DNA of 64,000 bases from Chrysomallon squamiferum (lineage: Eukaryota; Mollusca; Gastropoda; Neomphalida; Peltospiridae), in contig CM022666.1 in assembly GCA_012295275.1 (NCBI GenBank), positions 12,825,606-12,889,605 on the forward strand, in the 5' to 3' direction. The notes beneath the pieces are model-generated. The model was not told where the DNA came from. It did not search any database and was given only the letters and a program-made list of their open reading frames with translations. Each line of letters starts with the position of its first letter. Positions within the stretch are counted from its first letter, which is position 1. The position numbers were made by a program, and so were the translations under genes. Shown here piece after piece: positions 26,906 to 45,300 of the stretch.

Positions 26906-27821
26906 ATGAATAAACATTTAGATACATATAAAAAAGGAATAAATAAATAAATAAAGTACTAATTTTAATTATATACGATACTATTTTATAAAAGCATTCA
27001 CCCAACAGTTCAACTGAAAAATATAGGTACATATGCAGACACAGAAACAACGTACGCACACACGCACACGCACACGCAACTTCCATGAACACTAATGTAC
27101 ACTAATAAACTGGATTCTTGATTGTCTAATGTTTCTTCACAGGCATTATGTAAACATACACAAAAACAACTAAAAGAAAACAATATGAGATCATTCAGTT
27201 CATGAATTTAACAGATTATTTGTGTTATAGATAACGATCTGCATATAATCTGTGTATGTATTATACATGTAGTTAAATATATCTCTATAATCATATATGT
27301 ATGCACATGTATGTTTGTAACAGTATTGCTGTAGTTATGTGTGTTTAACTGTGAGTGTGTGTTTGCATGTGTATGTATGTGTGTGTGTATGTGTGTGTGT
27401 GTGCGTGAATTTCTTGTTCGAGTACATCACATTTTACTTTTTGAATAATTATTTCTTCAACCTATTTTGGAAATGCTCGTTCTTTCGAGTGGGATATACA
27501 TTAAGTCCATTAACGAGTGTTTATTTTGTGTCAGTGATTTAGTAGCAGCGTTTAGAAAGTTACTTGCCGTCCTGTGATGATGGTCTATAATGGCACTCAC
27601 ACTGGGTCTATGGTTATTACCATTATTACACCATACTTCACTTTCAAAAATCTCCATTCTCCTGAAATTATCATGGCGCACAGCATTACCACAGCCTTGT
27701 AATTACCCTAACATTAACAGAGCTATTGAGTTTATCTTTTCACTTATCCAGCCAGGAGTCGAATTGGTCAGTTATGGTGCCCAAGAGAGCCAATGTCCAT
27801 TTCACGAGAGCTCTTTGTTTG

Positions 27822-34130
<6,309 letters not shown>

Positions 34131-34210
34131 ATTTGTCTCCGTGCGCAGAATCCCCGTGTCAATAATCGACTAATGAACAGTGAGAAATATAATGAGTCAT
34201 ACTGAAAAAC

Positions 34211-34214
<4 letters not shown>

Positions 34215-34285
<71 letters not shown>
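34215..34285. repeat. (GA)n microsatellite
   Basis: Perfect GA run of about 70 bp, 85 bp upstream of the four-pass protein start codon. Confidence 0.95.
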
Positions 34286-34288
<3 letters not shown>

Positions 34289-34413
34289 ACTGTAGCTAAA
34301 TTACTAATCAGCAGATTAATTAAAATAAAACACGGCGAAAACTGCCGAAGAGTTGTCGAAGGACAGAAATAAAAGAATTGTGGAGGGTATCCTTTTTATT
34401 TATTTGTTCGTTT

Positions 34414-34450
<37 letters not shown>

Positions 34451-34918
34451 TGTGTACATGTCCTCTGTCTCTTCATTCCACACTTTCTTTTTCAGTATTT
34501 TGCTGAAATAAAAAAAAAAAAAAAAATTATGCTTCTCAAGACAAGCAGTTTTGTTATTTTATACCGTAGTAGCAGTTTGCATTTTGCTTATTTAAACGTT
34601 TAAGTCAAGGGAGGTAAGTAGGAAATATTTTCGGAAAAGTATACATAATATTTCTATTTTTAAATGTTTATAATCGTTACAGCAACTATTTAAGCTGAAT
34701 TAGAAAAAGACGTTAATTAAAAGCCACAATTTTGTATAAAAATAAATAATAAATAAATAAACACACACATTCACAGATATATACATATCTATATATATGT
34801 ATATATGTACACACACAACACATTCACCCTCAAACACGCACACAGAAACAGCACACTATTATTATTCTGTATATATATATATATTTATTATTTTTTATTT
34901 GTTCTTTGTCTTTTCAGG

Positions 34919-35074
34919 GTATGCCAACAGCAAAAGAGGATGGAAACGCTTAAACAACTGAAGACTTCTGTTATACAGAGAAACTTCCTCACTAGCATGA
35001 CAGACGTATTTCTAGAACAAATAAGAAAAAGAAGAGATAGAAGATTAAAGAAAAAAAAAGTAAATATAGAATAA
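34919..35074 (+). CDS. Possible orphan terminal exon, unknown product
   Basis: A strong acceptor ('ttgtcttttcag') is followed by a 51-codon open frame to TAA with a non-repetitive, helical and basic peptide: QQQKRMETLKQLKTSV, then NFLTSMTDVFLEQI and a KRRDRRLKKKK tail. AATAAA signals follow within 30 bp. No upstream partner exon was found on the plus strand, and it lies opposite the upstream flank of a minus-strand gene. It may be a real last exon, a retroposed fragment or chance. Confidence 0.3.
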   Translation, partial: VCQQQKRMETLKQLKTSVIQRNFLTSMTDVFLEQIRKRRDRRLKKKKVNIE

Positions 35075-35402
35075 AATATTAAAAAGAAACTTTAAAAAAA
35101 CAAAGTGAAAAAGAAAAAATATGTGGAAAAATAAAACAGATGACAAGAATGAGAAAATAAATGTGAAACTCAAGAAAATGAGAAAATAATAATTTTAGCA
35201 AGATAAATATATATTTTCATAATGAATAGTTCTACTCCTAGTTAACTCTGTTATTACACATATTAATTAATCAGTTTGAGAAAGACAGAATCACGTGACT
35301 TTGTAGTAACTGTAATTAAAACGCCGAGAAAGAATAGCATGCATCAGTAAACACACAGAAACTATTTCTTTGTAATTGTATATTTTAGACATTCAGATAT
35401 TT

Positions 35403-35564
35403 TTAAACGACATTTAACACTGATGTTTTGTGTTCTGTACCTAAGGTGAATAGTCCCCCAGGATAACTCATTTTCAAATACGAGCAACCCCGTATTAGCC
35501 ACTCTGAGGTGGGTGTGTCATCACTCACCAGGTGACTCACTGTCGCTGCATTTAAGATACAGTT
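35403..35564 (-). other. Highly conserved duplicated block, copy A (possible micro-ORF or structured RNA)
   Basis: 162 bp that match the copy at 60978-61142 with one 3-bp indel and a handful of substitutions around it and at two other sites, whereas the flanks are visibly much more diverged. One frame is open in both copies and reads ...NAATVSHLVSDDTPTSEW, then LIRGCSYLKMSYPGGLFTLG, then TEHKTSVLNVV and stop. In this copy the codon aligned with the ATG of copy B is GTA. Short hairpins are also possible (CTGT...ACAG around the CCT/AGG pair). I do not recognise a family. Confidence 0.5.
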
Positions 35565-36068
35565 TACTTTCACAGTGGTGACGAATAATTTTGATTTTCT
35601 TTCAAAAGCATACGACACATAACAGATATTAACGGTTATAATATAAACTTACTATCTAAACGACTTCTAATGTTAGTATTGTTAGTAATAAATTATTCGT
35701 AAAGAAAACAAATACAGTGTTGCTTTAAAATTATTTTTATTTCAATTAATAAATGTTTACAGAAAATATTAAGAACAAGCAACAAACAATAATATGCAAA
35801 AAAAATCATATTTATTTCATTTAATATTTATTTATTTACAGAAAATAGAAAAAAAAAACACCAATATTTTATATTTGATGTTTAAAGTAAATAGTTAAAA
35901 CAAACAACAGAATAGTTTATTAAAGCACTTTCATTTCAGTTCATCTAAAGAGCACAAAGGTTTTAGCAGTGTTAGTAATAGAAACAAAAACTATTATCTA
36001 ATGAGCAAAAAAATGACTAAGACAAAATAATTTCATAAATAAGTTTAATTCAAATAATATTTACAAAA

Positions 36069-36071
<3 letters not shown>

Positions 36072-36160
<89 letters not shown>
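36072..36160. repeat. (GA)n microsatellite within arm A
   Basis: Perfect GA run. The inverted arm has a CT run at the corresponding place (60199-60233), less than half as long. Confidence 0.95.
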
Positions 36161-36162
<2 letters not shown>

Positions 36163-36554
36163 GTTTTTATTTTTCTTGTTTCTTTTTTCTTGCTGTTTCT
36201 TCATATTTTTCTTGTATCTTCTTTTCTTTTTTCTTTTTTTTTTTTTTTTTCTTATAATTTTTGTTTCTTGTTTCTCTTATTTTGTTTGTTTCTTCATTTT
36301 CTTCTTCTTATTTTTCTTCTTATTTTTTTAATGTTTTTTTTTTTTTTTTTTCTTTCATTCGGTCTGAATGTATGTCTATATGTGTTTGTAATTTTCGGAA
36401 TACCTAGTTACTGAATCTTGATACAAAGGTGACAAATGACCTGAAAAATAAATAAACATGGAATTAAATTTAAAGTACTCACCGACCGACAGTGTCCGAT
36501 CGTAGCAGCATATTTCAAATTATTTTACGAGTTCACCAAAATCCATTACCTTCC

Positions 36555-36690
36555 ACTTACCTAGCAAACAGCAAGTGACGTTGTTGCGATTGTTGACGTC
36601 ATATTTGTAAACTTCCTTACAGAGCGGAAGCAGACGACTTCGTCAGAGGCCATGTTGCAACGCGGCAAGGACTTCCGTTTTCATTTAACT
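36555..36690 (-). promoter_or_regulatory. Promoter/first-exon-like segment, copy A
   Basis: On the minus strand the sequence has a GGAA ETS-type site (ACGGAAGTCC), a YY1-like AACATGGC, and a CRE-like TGACGTCA, then GCTAG followed by the donor GTAAGT. A short frame MASDEVVCFRS... ends in TAG just before the donor. The composition is that of a CpG-containing housekeeping first exon. The likely target is the four-pass protein gene 2.4 kb downstream (inference). Confidence 0.45.
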
Positions 36691-36700
36691 TAAATATAAA

Positions 36701-39337
36701 GTCATCAGTATTACAAAGCCGAAACGGAATTACAAAAATAAAATATAATAAATGTCTGTGGGGTGGGGGAATATTGTATAGAGAAAATTTCTGCGTGTAT
36801 GTTGCTATTTCCTGTTTTAATTACTTTTGCTAATTTTATTACAGAGATTTGTGGAAATAAAATGCATTTTTCATTCAGTTACAATTTTCATTCTTTGTCT
36901 CTTAGTGCATGTGACTAGTTTTGAATTTTAGACTCGTAGGCTGATTCCATTGTGACTTTACTGGCAAATGTTTCGTTATCATGCAGAAACTTTAGTATCG
37001 TTTCATCACAAGATGCTGAATTGTAAAACGAGAGCAAAAAAAAAGTAATAATAATAAACAAATAAATAAAATAATGTTATTAACTACTTTTTATCATAAT
37101 AATCTATTCAGGTGTTGTTGTTAACAAGAAGAATAAAAATGTAAGAAATTTTATTTTTGTATGAGTATTTGTGTTAATATGTTTGTTTGCGCAACCAAAA
37201 TTAGTCGGAAATGATGACTATCTGTTACTGATATTATAACAGTGATAACTGTTCGTTTCAGATATCTTTCCACGTCTACTTGTATTGTGCTGAAGAAAAG
37301 TTTGCGTAGTGCGTGCATGTGTTTGCTCATGCATATATTACTTTCTCATATTTTTGTCTGCATTGTTCCTAAAAAGGTTGTTCAGTATTGTTAATGATAA
37401 AATTTTACACTATTTATTTATTTATTTAAATCCTCACTTATTATTATTTATTTATTTATTTATTTATTTATTATTGTATATTTTGCAGAGTTAACAGACG
37501 AAGCTGTAATGAAGAAATAAAACAGAAAGAAACACGTGAAGTGCTGGAGCTGAATCATTTACCACTTTACAGTAATGAGCACCAGTGACGTATCAGACAT
37601 GCAGAATTGAAACTGTCGGAGAATTTCAGTAATAAACCAGCTACATATTATTAAACATCAGATGAATGTATATATTCTTTATGGTTTTATATTTCAAAAT
37701 TTAATAACAATGATAAAAATGAACAAGGTATGTCTTTACTGAGATATCTTATATATATATATAAGTACTTCAGACCTTCTTTCTCTAACCCCTCGAAATC
37801 GTGGTAATTTTTGTTTTGTTTTGCCCCATACTGTTAGAATCACGAGAGCACCAAACTAAACTCGAGTCAATTGTTGTGTCTCGCTCTCACTAGTAACAGA
37901 CGTCTTTAAATGTTCTGTGCAGTATTAGCTGTAGATCGAAGTCCACAGTACCGAAAAGAGCCGTTGGAATCTTTTAACAGAGTGCAAATATAGTTTTTCT
38001 GTTATGTTGAAATGACATTTGAACAAATAAGGTTAATATCATTCTTGAATGACTTTTGCACTTTCGGAAATAAAACAGTGGAATTTGATTTACTAATGAT
38101 ACATTTACGAGTGGGTTTTCAACTTCGTTATTCTAAATGTTCTCTTGATGATGATAATAATAATAATAATAATGATAATAATAATAACAACAGCAACAAC
38201 AACAACAATTGTAAGTAAAATCGACTCAAAAGTTATTTAAAATAACAACAGAAAACAAGGGATTTTTTAACACAATTATTTTTTTTCTTTATTAAAATAT
38301 TTTTATGACAATTTCAGAATAAACCTAACAGACATACATCTGATGCATTCATTCATTACCATGTAAATATCATTAAACCAAATCAGTATCTTTCAAATAC
38401 TTAGGATTTCTTACAAATGTATCTTAACAGTTATATATTTGTCTCTGTGTGTGTGTGTGTGTGGCTGTGTGTGTGCGTTTGTCCATATTCATGACAACCC
38501 ATAAATCATAATTTACAATAAATCACAAGATGAATGGATCTCTAAAAACAGAGACTAAAAACGTCATCTCACTTTGTTCTGTTCTCTTTGTGGACTTTTC
38601 CTCAGGATTATAAAAACAGAGAACTTTAAAAACACCCGTACCACAGATATTGATATTATATAAACACAAAATTATGACTGTTTTTGCCTCCTTGTAAAAT
38701 CACTGTATCTTTGAAACTCAGTATGAAAACAGAGTTACCTTTTCTTATACCTGAGTTTTATCTTTCCCTTAATGCCTGGAACTAGCTTACAACAAATCTT
38801 AAATAAGATTTGCTGTAATTATAAAAATTCAAATAACATTCAGGTAATGTCGGAATTCAATGGTGTTAATGAGTATATATTGTTATTTGAATTGTAACTG
38901 ATGCTAAAATTAACATTAACATAATATTTCAGTTCAGACTGAAATTTTCCTAAATTCATGTTGTCAGTTCTTTAAACAATGCCAGTGAATGAATTTGACC
39001 AATATGAAACATTTTGATTCCGTAATATCATAATCCATTATGTGTAAGTCTAAAAAAATAAAATAAAATAAATTAATAAAATATAACAAAAATATTTATC
39101 CAAAGTTATTACTATTTGTCATTTGCACTTCATTTAAACATCAATTTTTGTGCAACATTACTTAATGCTGTAATATTAATGACATTTTTCACAATCACAT
39201 AAAGTAACCTTTTTAATAAACAATTAATATTTGTGCTGTTAAAACAGAACTGTTTCATCATTTGTTTTGTGGTTTTTTTAAATTATCTTAATGCCAAAAT
39301 TAATAATGCTTTTGCTGTTGTAGTTCTGGTGTTACTA
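36701..39337. other. Intergenic region and 3' flank of cyclin C
   Basis: Mostly AT-rich unique sequence with TTTA runs near 37410-37470 and a GAT/AAT/AAC tract near 38147-38210. The right end should be the 3' UTR of the minus-strand cyclin C gene. A weak plus-strand exon candidate lies at 37489-37588. Confidence 0.6.
37489..37588 (+). CDS. Weak orphan exon candidate
   Basis: After the acceptor-like 'tatattttgcag' an open frame of about 32 codons reads VNRRSCNEEIKQKETREVLE, then LNHLPLYSNEHQ and stop. The peptide is non-repetitive and charged, but no partner exon or homology is apparent. Kept only as a candidate. Confidence 0.2.
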
Positions 39338-42300
39338 TCACTGCCCAGACTGATGATGCTGAGGTTGCTGTTGTTGGTTCTGGGAAGACTGTTGATTATT
39401 TGAGTCACTGGCTGCTGGGCCCTCTGAAGGTGGTCTGAAAATGAACATGATTGTTAATAAAAATAGAGAGTTTCTTGTATTACTTTTTTTTTTAAATTTT
39501 GTTTGTGTCCTATAATACTTTAACTCTGAATACATATCTTTACTGATGAAAATAACAGACATTAATAATAAATAAAAAAAACTAAAAAAAACTTGTATTG
39601 AGCATTTTTATTATGTGGTTTTTTTTGTTTGTTTTTTTATATATGTATTTTACTACTGTGTGTGTGTGTTTAATTCTATGTACATTTTATAATAATTTTC
39701 ATTTAAATAATCAACAACATACAAATACAGTTTTTAACACAAATATCTTTTTTTTATTTTAATAACATTAGCCTTCATTTTCGTCATTTTGTCTTGGGAC
39801 TGAAATCTGATAAATTTGTGATTTTTATACTTTTTTTTTTTTTTTTTTTAATGAGACGATGCTAAAAACTTCTCTAACAAAAACAACACAATGAAAAAAA
39901 CATGTGAGAATATAAACTGTGTAGAAATATAAGAGTCTGTTCACACCTACCTTGATGGATTCAATTTGGCCTTTGGCATTTTTGCTAGAACCTGCTGGAT
40001 CTCTTTTTTTTCATCGTAAGATTTCCACATTTCATACAGAGCTAAAATCTGTCTTGTTATCTCAAGTATCTGTAAACAAATATCATATTGTTATTTACAG
40101 CCTGTTTTATACACAGAGCATTTTAATACTCTTTATATATAAATATTTATATTATTTACAAACTGTAAAGAATATTAAATGTATACTATTTATTTACAAT
40201 CTCTATAAACAACATATTATTTACAGTCTGAACAATATTTTATATGTAGAGCATTATAATATTCTTTATATATAAATATTTGTATTTAGTACATTTACAA
40301 ACTGATAAGTATACTGAATATATATATATATATTGAGTGATAATATTGCATTTATATATAACAAAATATTTTTTTACAAAGGCTGGAAGTATCACTATAT
40401 CAATATAATATTGTTTATAGAGATTGTAAATAACAGTATAAATATATATATATAATATTTTAATATTTTACTGTTATTTTCAGAATCATTAATCAGTTGG
40501 GTAACATATTAAAATATCCTCATGGTGTTATAAAATATCTAGTGATATGTTCAGTAGCTGTAATTACAAGTACCTATTCAACTTGTAACTTGTATACATA
40601 TGAAATATAATAAAATCCTAAATAATACATTATATAATAAAGTACTGTTTTCAGTATCACTTACAATAAAGCGTTATTTTCAGTATGTCTAAACAGTATT
40701 ATGTTCAGTATTTAAAACCAGTGTTAAAACAGAGTGAAACAAAGATATGTAAAAACATACCTTATCCATATCAACTGAAAGTTCTGCAAACCATTGTTTA
40801 ATATCCTTCTGCTTGATCACACACGCCATATGTAAACACGCTGAACAGAAATAATTTTAAAATAATAATAATAACAATAATAATAGAGTAGTAGTGGTAG
40901 TAATAATAATAATAATAACAAGAACAATAATAAATTTTGATATAATTTTCATAACAACTATCTTGAAGCATAATACAGAGCCTTTATTTTAAAAATTTAT
41001 TCTTGACATTTTTTTTTTCACTGAAATATATATACCTCTGTATACATAGGTGGATATTTTCCTAAATGCATAATATTTCTTGTGTATATATATATATATA
41101 GGATACTCAGAAGCCTGGTGCGTGTTACTGATAAAAAATATCACTATGTCACAATGGAAACTGACTAAGTAATACTGTACAGATTTAACATAGCAATCTC
41201 TGCAGCATTACTGTTATCAAATCCTAAGTATCAATATAAAAATATCTGAAATTTGGAAACAAACACAAAAAAAAAAATTCTTTTAAATTTAAAAAAAAAT
41301 AAAGCAGAAGAGAAAATAATAGTTATGTGAAGGCAAATTTAAATACATTTTGCTACAAAAAATACTAATTATTTTATATTGCTAATTAAGGTTTGTTAAC
41401 TAATTACAGTATAAAACAGTTATAAAGAGAAGACAGAAGTAAGAATGTACAAGTATGTAAGTGAAGTAACTGGGAATGTATATACAGACCTAAAGCTATT
41501 AGGAAAGGTGGATACATCAAAGGAACATCAGTTCTTAAACTGTCATTGACAATTCTCCTGAAAAAAACAATAATAATAATAATACTACAATGACATAGTA
41601 GTAGTAGTAATAATAATAATAAAGTAATAATTTATAATAACATCTTAAAAAGAAAAATTAACAAATAAAAAGAAATTATGTTGGATATGTCAGTTAAAGG
41701 ATTAATTTAGATAACAATTATCCACTGACACTAATTATTTCAACACTTATCACAAATAATAAATTATTCTTGTAGAATATTTAACCACCTCCCCTCCAAA
41801 ACAAAAAAAGAAAATTCAGTGGATGTAAGAACTTATAACTGTCAATGGACCAAAACATTTTACAAAATGGTTGACTGAAGAATTTTCAGAGACATGAAAA
41901 CAAAGATTTTAAATTATTCATTTACCAAGCAAAGGGAAGTAAATCAGTTTCAGCATTGAGATCAGCACAGTACTGCATAAGAGGTCTATAGGCATGATAC
42001 AGTATTAAACAACAGTCCTGAAATATATTTACACACAATAAACGTGAAATAATCTATATTTTAGTTTTACATGATATTACATTAATTAACAATCTTGAAA
42101 TGACATACAATAAACATGAATTAATCTTCATTATAGAGATACTTTGTTTTGACTACAGGCAGGTTACAAAATTAATTAACAGTGATTAGAAAATAAACAG
42201 GTAAACTATGATTAATCTGTATTTTTGAAAACAGATTAAAATTTTTATTAGTGTGGAAATGTAAAAGGATATTACATATCACCAGTTAGAAAACATATGA

Positions 42301-45300
42301 AGGGAAATGGTCTGGAGGAAGACAAGTGAATTTATGTAAGGATGAAAACTAGATGGACCCTTGAGAGGAACTGTGTGTCAGAGAACAAAAGCTAGACAGA
42401 AAGAAGCAGACACAACATCCTGAGGCTTCCACAAAACAGTGATACCCAATAATTGCATGGTGATGATGGTAAAGGGTGCACAAACTGTAATTATACTTAA
42501 CCTATTACGCACAAAATATTTGCTTATTCCTTTTGTTTTGCCTAAGTTGTTTTGGAAAATAATGAAATTACATTTTTGATTTTTACATTAGTAACAAACT
42601 TTTTGTAATATTCTGTGGTTAGTTTAATCACAAAAAAATTGTGAATAAAACACCTTTGTAATCAATATTACTTCTGAAATGAAATGACTGTTTGATCAGT
42701 CTATGCACCTCTGTGATATGAAGGACAATTATGCAGTCAGTATAAATGTCAATGTGAAACAAGTTTCATTAAAAAGAAAAAATATCACCAGAGGAAAACA
42801 AATACTAAAGGGGCAGAAAATTTAATAATTAGGTTAATAAACTGAAAAATGAATTATTAATCTTTTAGGTTTAAATTAATTAGCATGTCTGAATGTGCAC
42901 ATGTATGTGTGTGTGTCAACTGTCTTGTTTTTGTCCATTCTTTGTTTCAAGAGAATTTAAATATTATAATGATACTAATCTTAAATCTAAAATATTACAC
43001 AGTTAGATGAATCATACCATCATTTCAAGCAGATAGAATTCACATTCTAGAACATTCTGTATTCTATAGGGATACTCTTGTGGAAATGCATAAGAAAACT
43101 TGTTTTTCACTGAAAGAAAATAAAATAAAAATAATAAAAATAATAATAATAATGATAATATAATAATAACAATAAGAACAATAATAATAGTAATAGTAAT
43201 TATAATAATAAACTTAACATTATTGAACAGAATGCCTAAGTATCTAAATTAGTATTATTTATTATTTTATGTTGTTGGTGTACACACATTAATGGATGCG
43301 AGTGTGTACACGTGGCTTATAAAAAAATATCTAAATGTGTACACTAGTGATGCTTATAAAAAAATAAACCAGTCAGAATGTATCAGTGTTTCTTCCTTTC
43401 TTTCAAGTTTAAAGAAAATTGCAGACTCACCAACATTCTGACACGTTGTGATCAGCCTGGAATTTGATATCACTCCAAACTCCTGAAATTCACAAAGACA
43501 TGACAAGTGTTACTGGAATTTAATTATTTTAACTCAATAAAATGACAGTTACATTATAAAAATATTAAAATTAAATACATTAACTTGGTTAACAGACAAA
43601 ACTAAAGTTATAAGGCTTTTATTAATTTTAAATTAAAAAAAAATAATAATAAAACACAAAAATTACAAAACGTTTATCAGTATTTTTAAATAAAAGTACC
43701 AGAGTGTACTGTATCTATTATTACAACTGTCCTAAAGAAAGCTCAAAGACTGATCAATACTCATACTATCACTATCAGAGGTTGCATTAATAAATGGCCT
43801 AAAAAGAAATATTTAAACTTCCAAATTATCATTACACTATTTTGAGTGACCTATCATCACTCATAACAAGGAATAAAATAAAGTATTAAAAATCATTTGA
43901 ATGCTGGAATGTTACATCTTCATGATTGGATTCATTATGTCTTCAGTAACATGGCAGATTGAAAACTGGTCAGGTTTTTTTTTCTGATCTTGAAGAAAGT
44001 TTTTAGCAAATCGGTTTACTCTGTATATGATAATATCACAACTACTAATGTTTCCCACAATTTGGTCTTTTCATTACAGTTTTTTGTTGGGTTGCTTTTG
44101 TTATAATACTAAGATTAACACTAGATGACAAAATAGAAAAGAAAAAAATGTAACTTGGACATGTGCAGAAGATAATTTAGGCAATTTCGTTGTTTTGCCA
44201 AAGTTACATATTAACATATACCTGACTGAACAGCATGCTAGACAAGTGTCATAATAAAGTCACTGGTATGTGTTGACTTTACAGGAGGATAGTGTGTTTC
44301 ACCCTCCATTGCTGACAGATGGTAAAGGTAGTGCAAGTAATGATATACTCATATAGCTCATTTTATATAAGTGTGCAGGTATCACTGCTCAAAGAATTAT
44401 TCATTTGTTCTTTCCGTTCAAAGTTTAACTCACCTCGACTTTTGATGCTAAGAATATACATGTGGGTGCCATTAACCAGGGATCAATACACTTCAAAGAA
44501 TTTCTAAAACAGGAAAACAGATAAATATTTAATTTTTATTATTATGTTTACTACCATTATCGTATTCCAAAAATTAAATTATATAAGGAAAAAAGAAATT
44601 TAAATGGAAATATAAATCTGTGCATCTAATTTTTTATTGTTCATTCACAAATTATGTATAGATCTTAGAATTAAACAGAGGATATGAACATTTTTGTGTT
44701 TGTATTTCAGTTATTTGACAAATCAAACTCAACTAGCACCATCTGCAATTTTTTCAACAACAATATTTTTTACTTGCTGGAGTTGTCATTTAAAATCTAC
44801 TAAGGCAAAACAACATTTTATTTTAGTTAACATAAAACTATTTTTATTGAAAAATATGAGGAATAAATTAAGAAACATAATTTACCTTGCATAAAATCTT
44901 TTGAAATAAATTGTTGCTGTTGCTATAACCTGCTGTCTCATCTTCAGCTGTTCTCCAAGAGCTTGAATAACTGCAGAACAGACATTTTAAATTACACAAG
45001 AGCTTGAATAACTGTAAAACAGACATTTTAAATTACACAAGAGCTTGAATAACTGTAAAACAGACATTTTAAATTACACAAGAGCTTGAATAACTGTAAA
45101 ACAGACATTTTAAATTACACAAGAGCTTGAATAATTGTAAAACAGGATTTTAAATTACACAAGAGCTTGAATAATTGTAAAACAGGATTTTAAATTACAC
45201 AAGAGCTTGAATAACTGTAAAACAGACAGTTTAAATTACACAAGCGCTTGAATAACTGTAAAACAGACAGTTTAAATTATAAAAGAACTTGAATAACTAT

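Larger units (their letters stand above)
18451..27821. other. Long gene-poor region
   Basis: About 9.4 kb with no exon I can support. It should contain the missing first exon of the minus-strand GPCR (probably within the first kilobases) and, at its right end, the 3' UTR of the four-pass membrane protein gene. It holds AAT and AAAG runs (18523-18630), GTT runs (18756-18870), a TA/CATA-rich block (20100-20420), GTT/GCT triplets near 21390-21430, a mollusc-type dispersed repeat core (22755-22832), a local duplication (23003-23281), TTA runs (23895-23935), GT/GC runs (24520-24580), AACAAG hexamers (26040-26095) and AAT/GAT/AAG triplets (26812-26905). Confidence 0.6.
34167..35284. other. Upstream flank of the four-pass protein exon 1
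   Basis: A GA run (34215-34285), AT-rich tetranucleotide runs (TTTA near 34420), and one possible orphan plus-strand exon at 34919-35074. Nothing else is supported. Confidence 0.55.
35285..36700 (-). repeat. Arm A of a diverged inverted duplication (promoter/first-exon block)
   Basis: Read on the minus strand, this segment matches the plus strand of about 59490-61290 throughout: an ATGGC-containing exon-like start with a GTAAGT donor, a TATGCTGCTACGATCGGACA phrase, a tttttcag/GTCATTTGTC acceptor-like site, a purine/pyrimidine-rich stretch with a GA/CT run, and sub-repeats with 'tttacagaaaat'. It ends with an almost unchanged block near 35403-35564. It sits 1.2 kb upstream of the four-pass protein gene, on the same strand. 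Confidence 0.85.
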
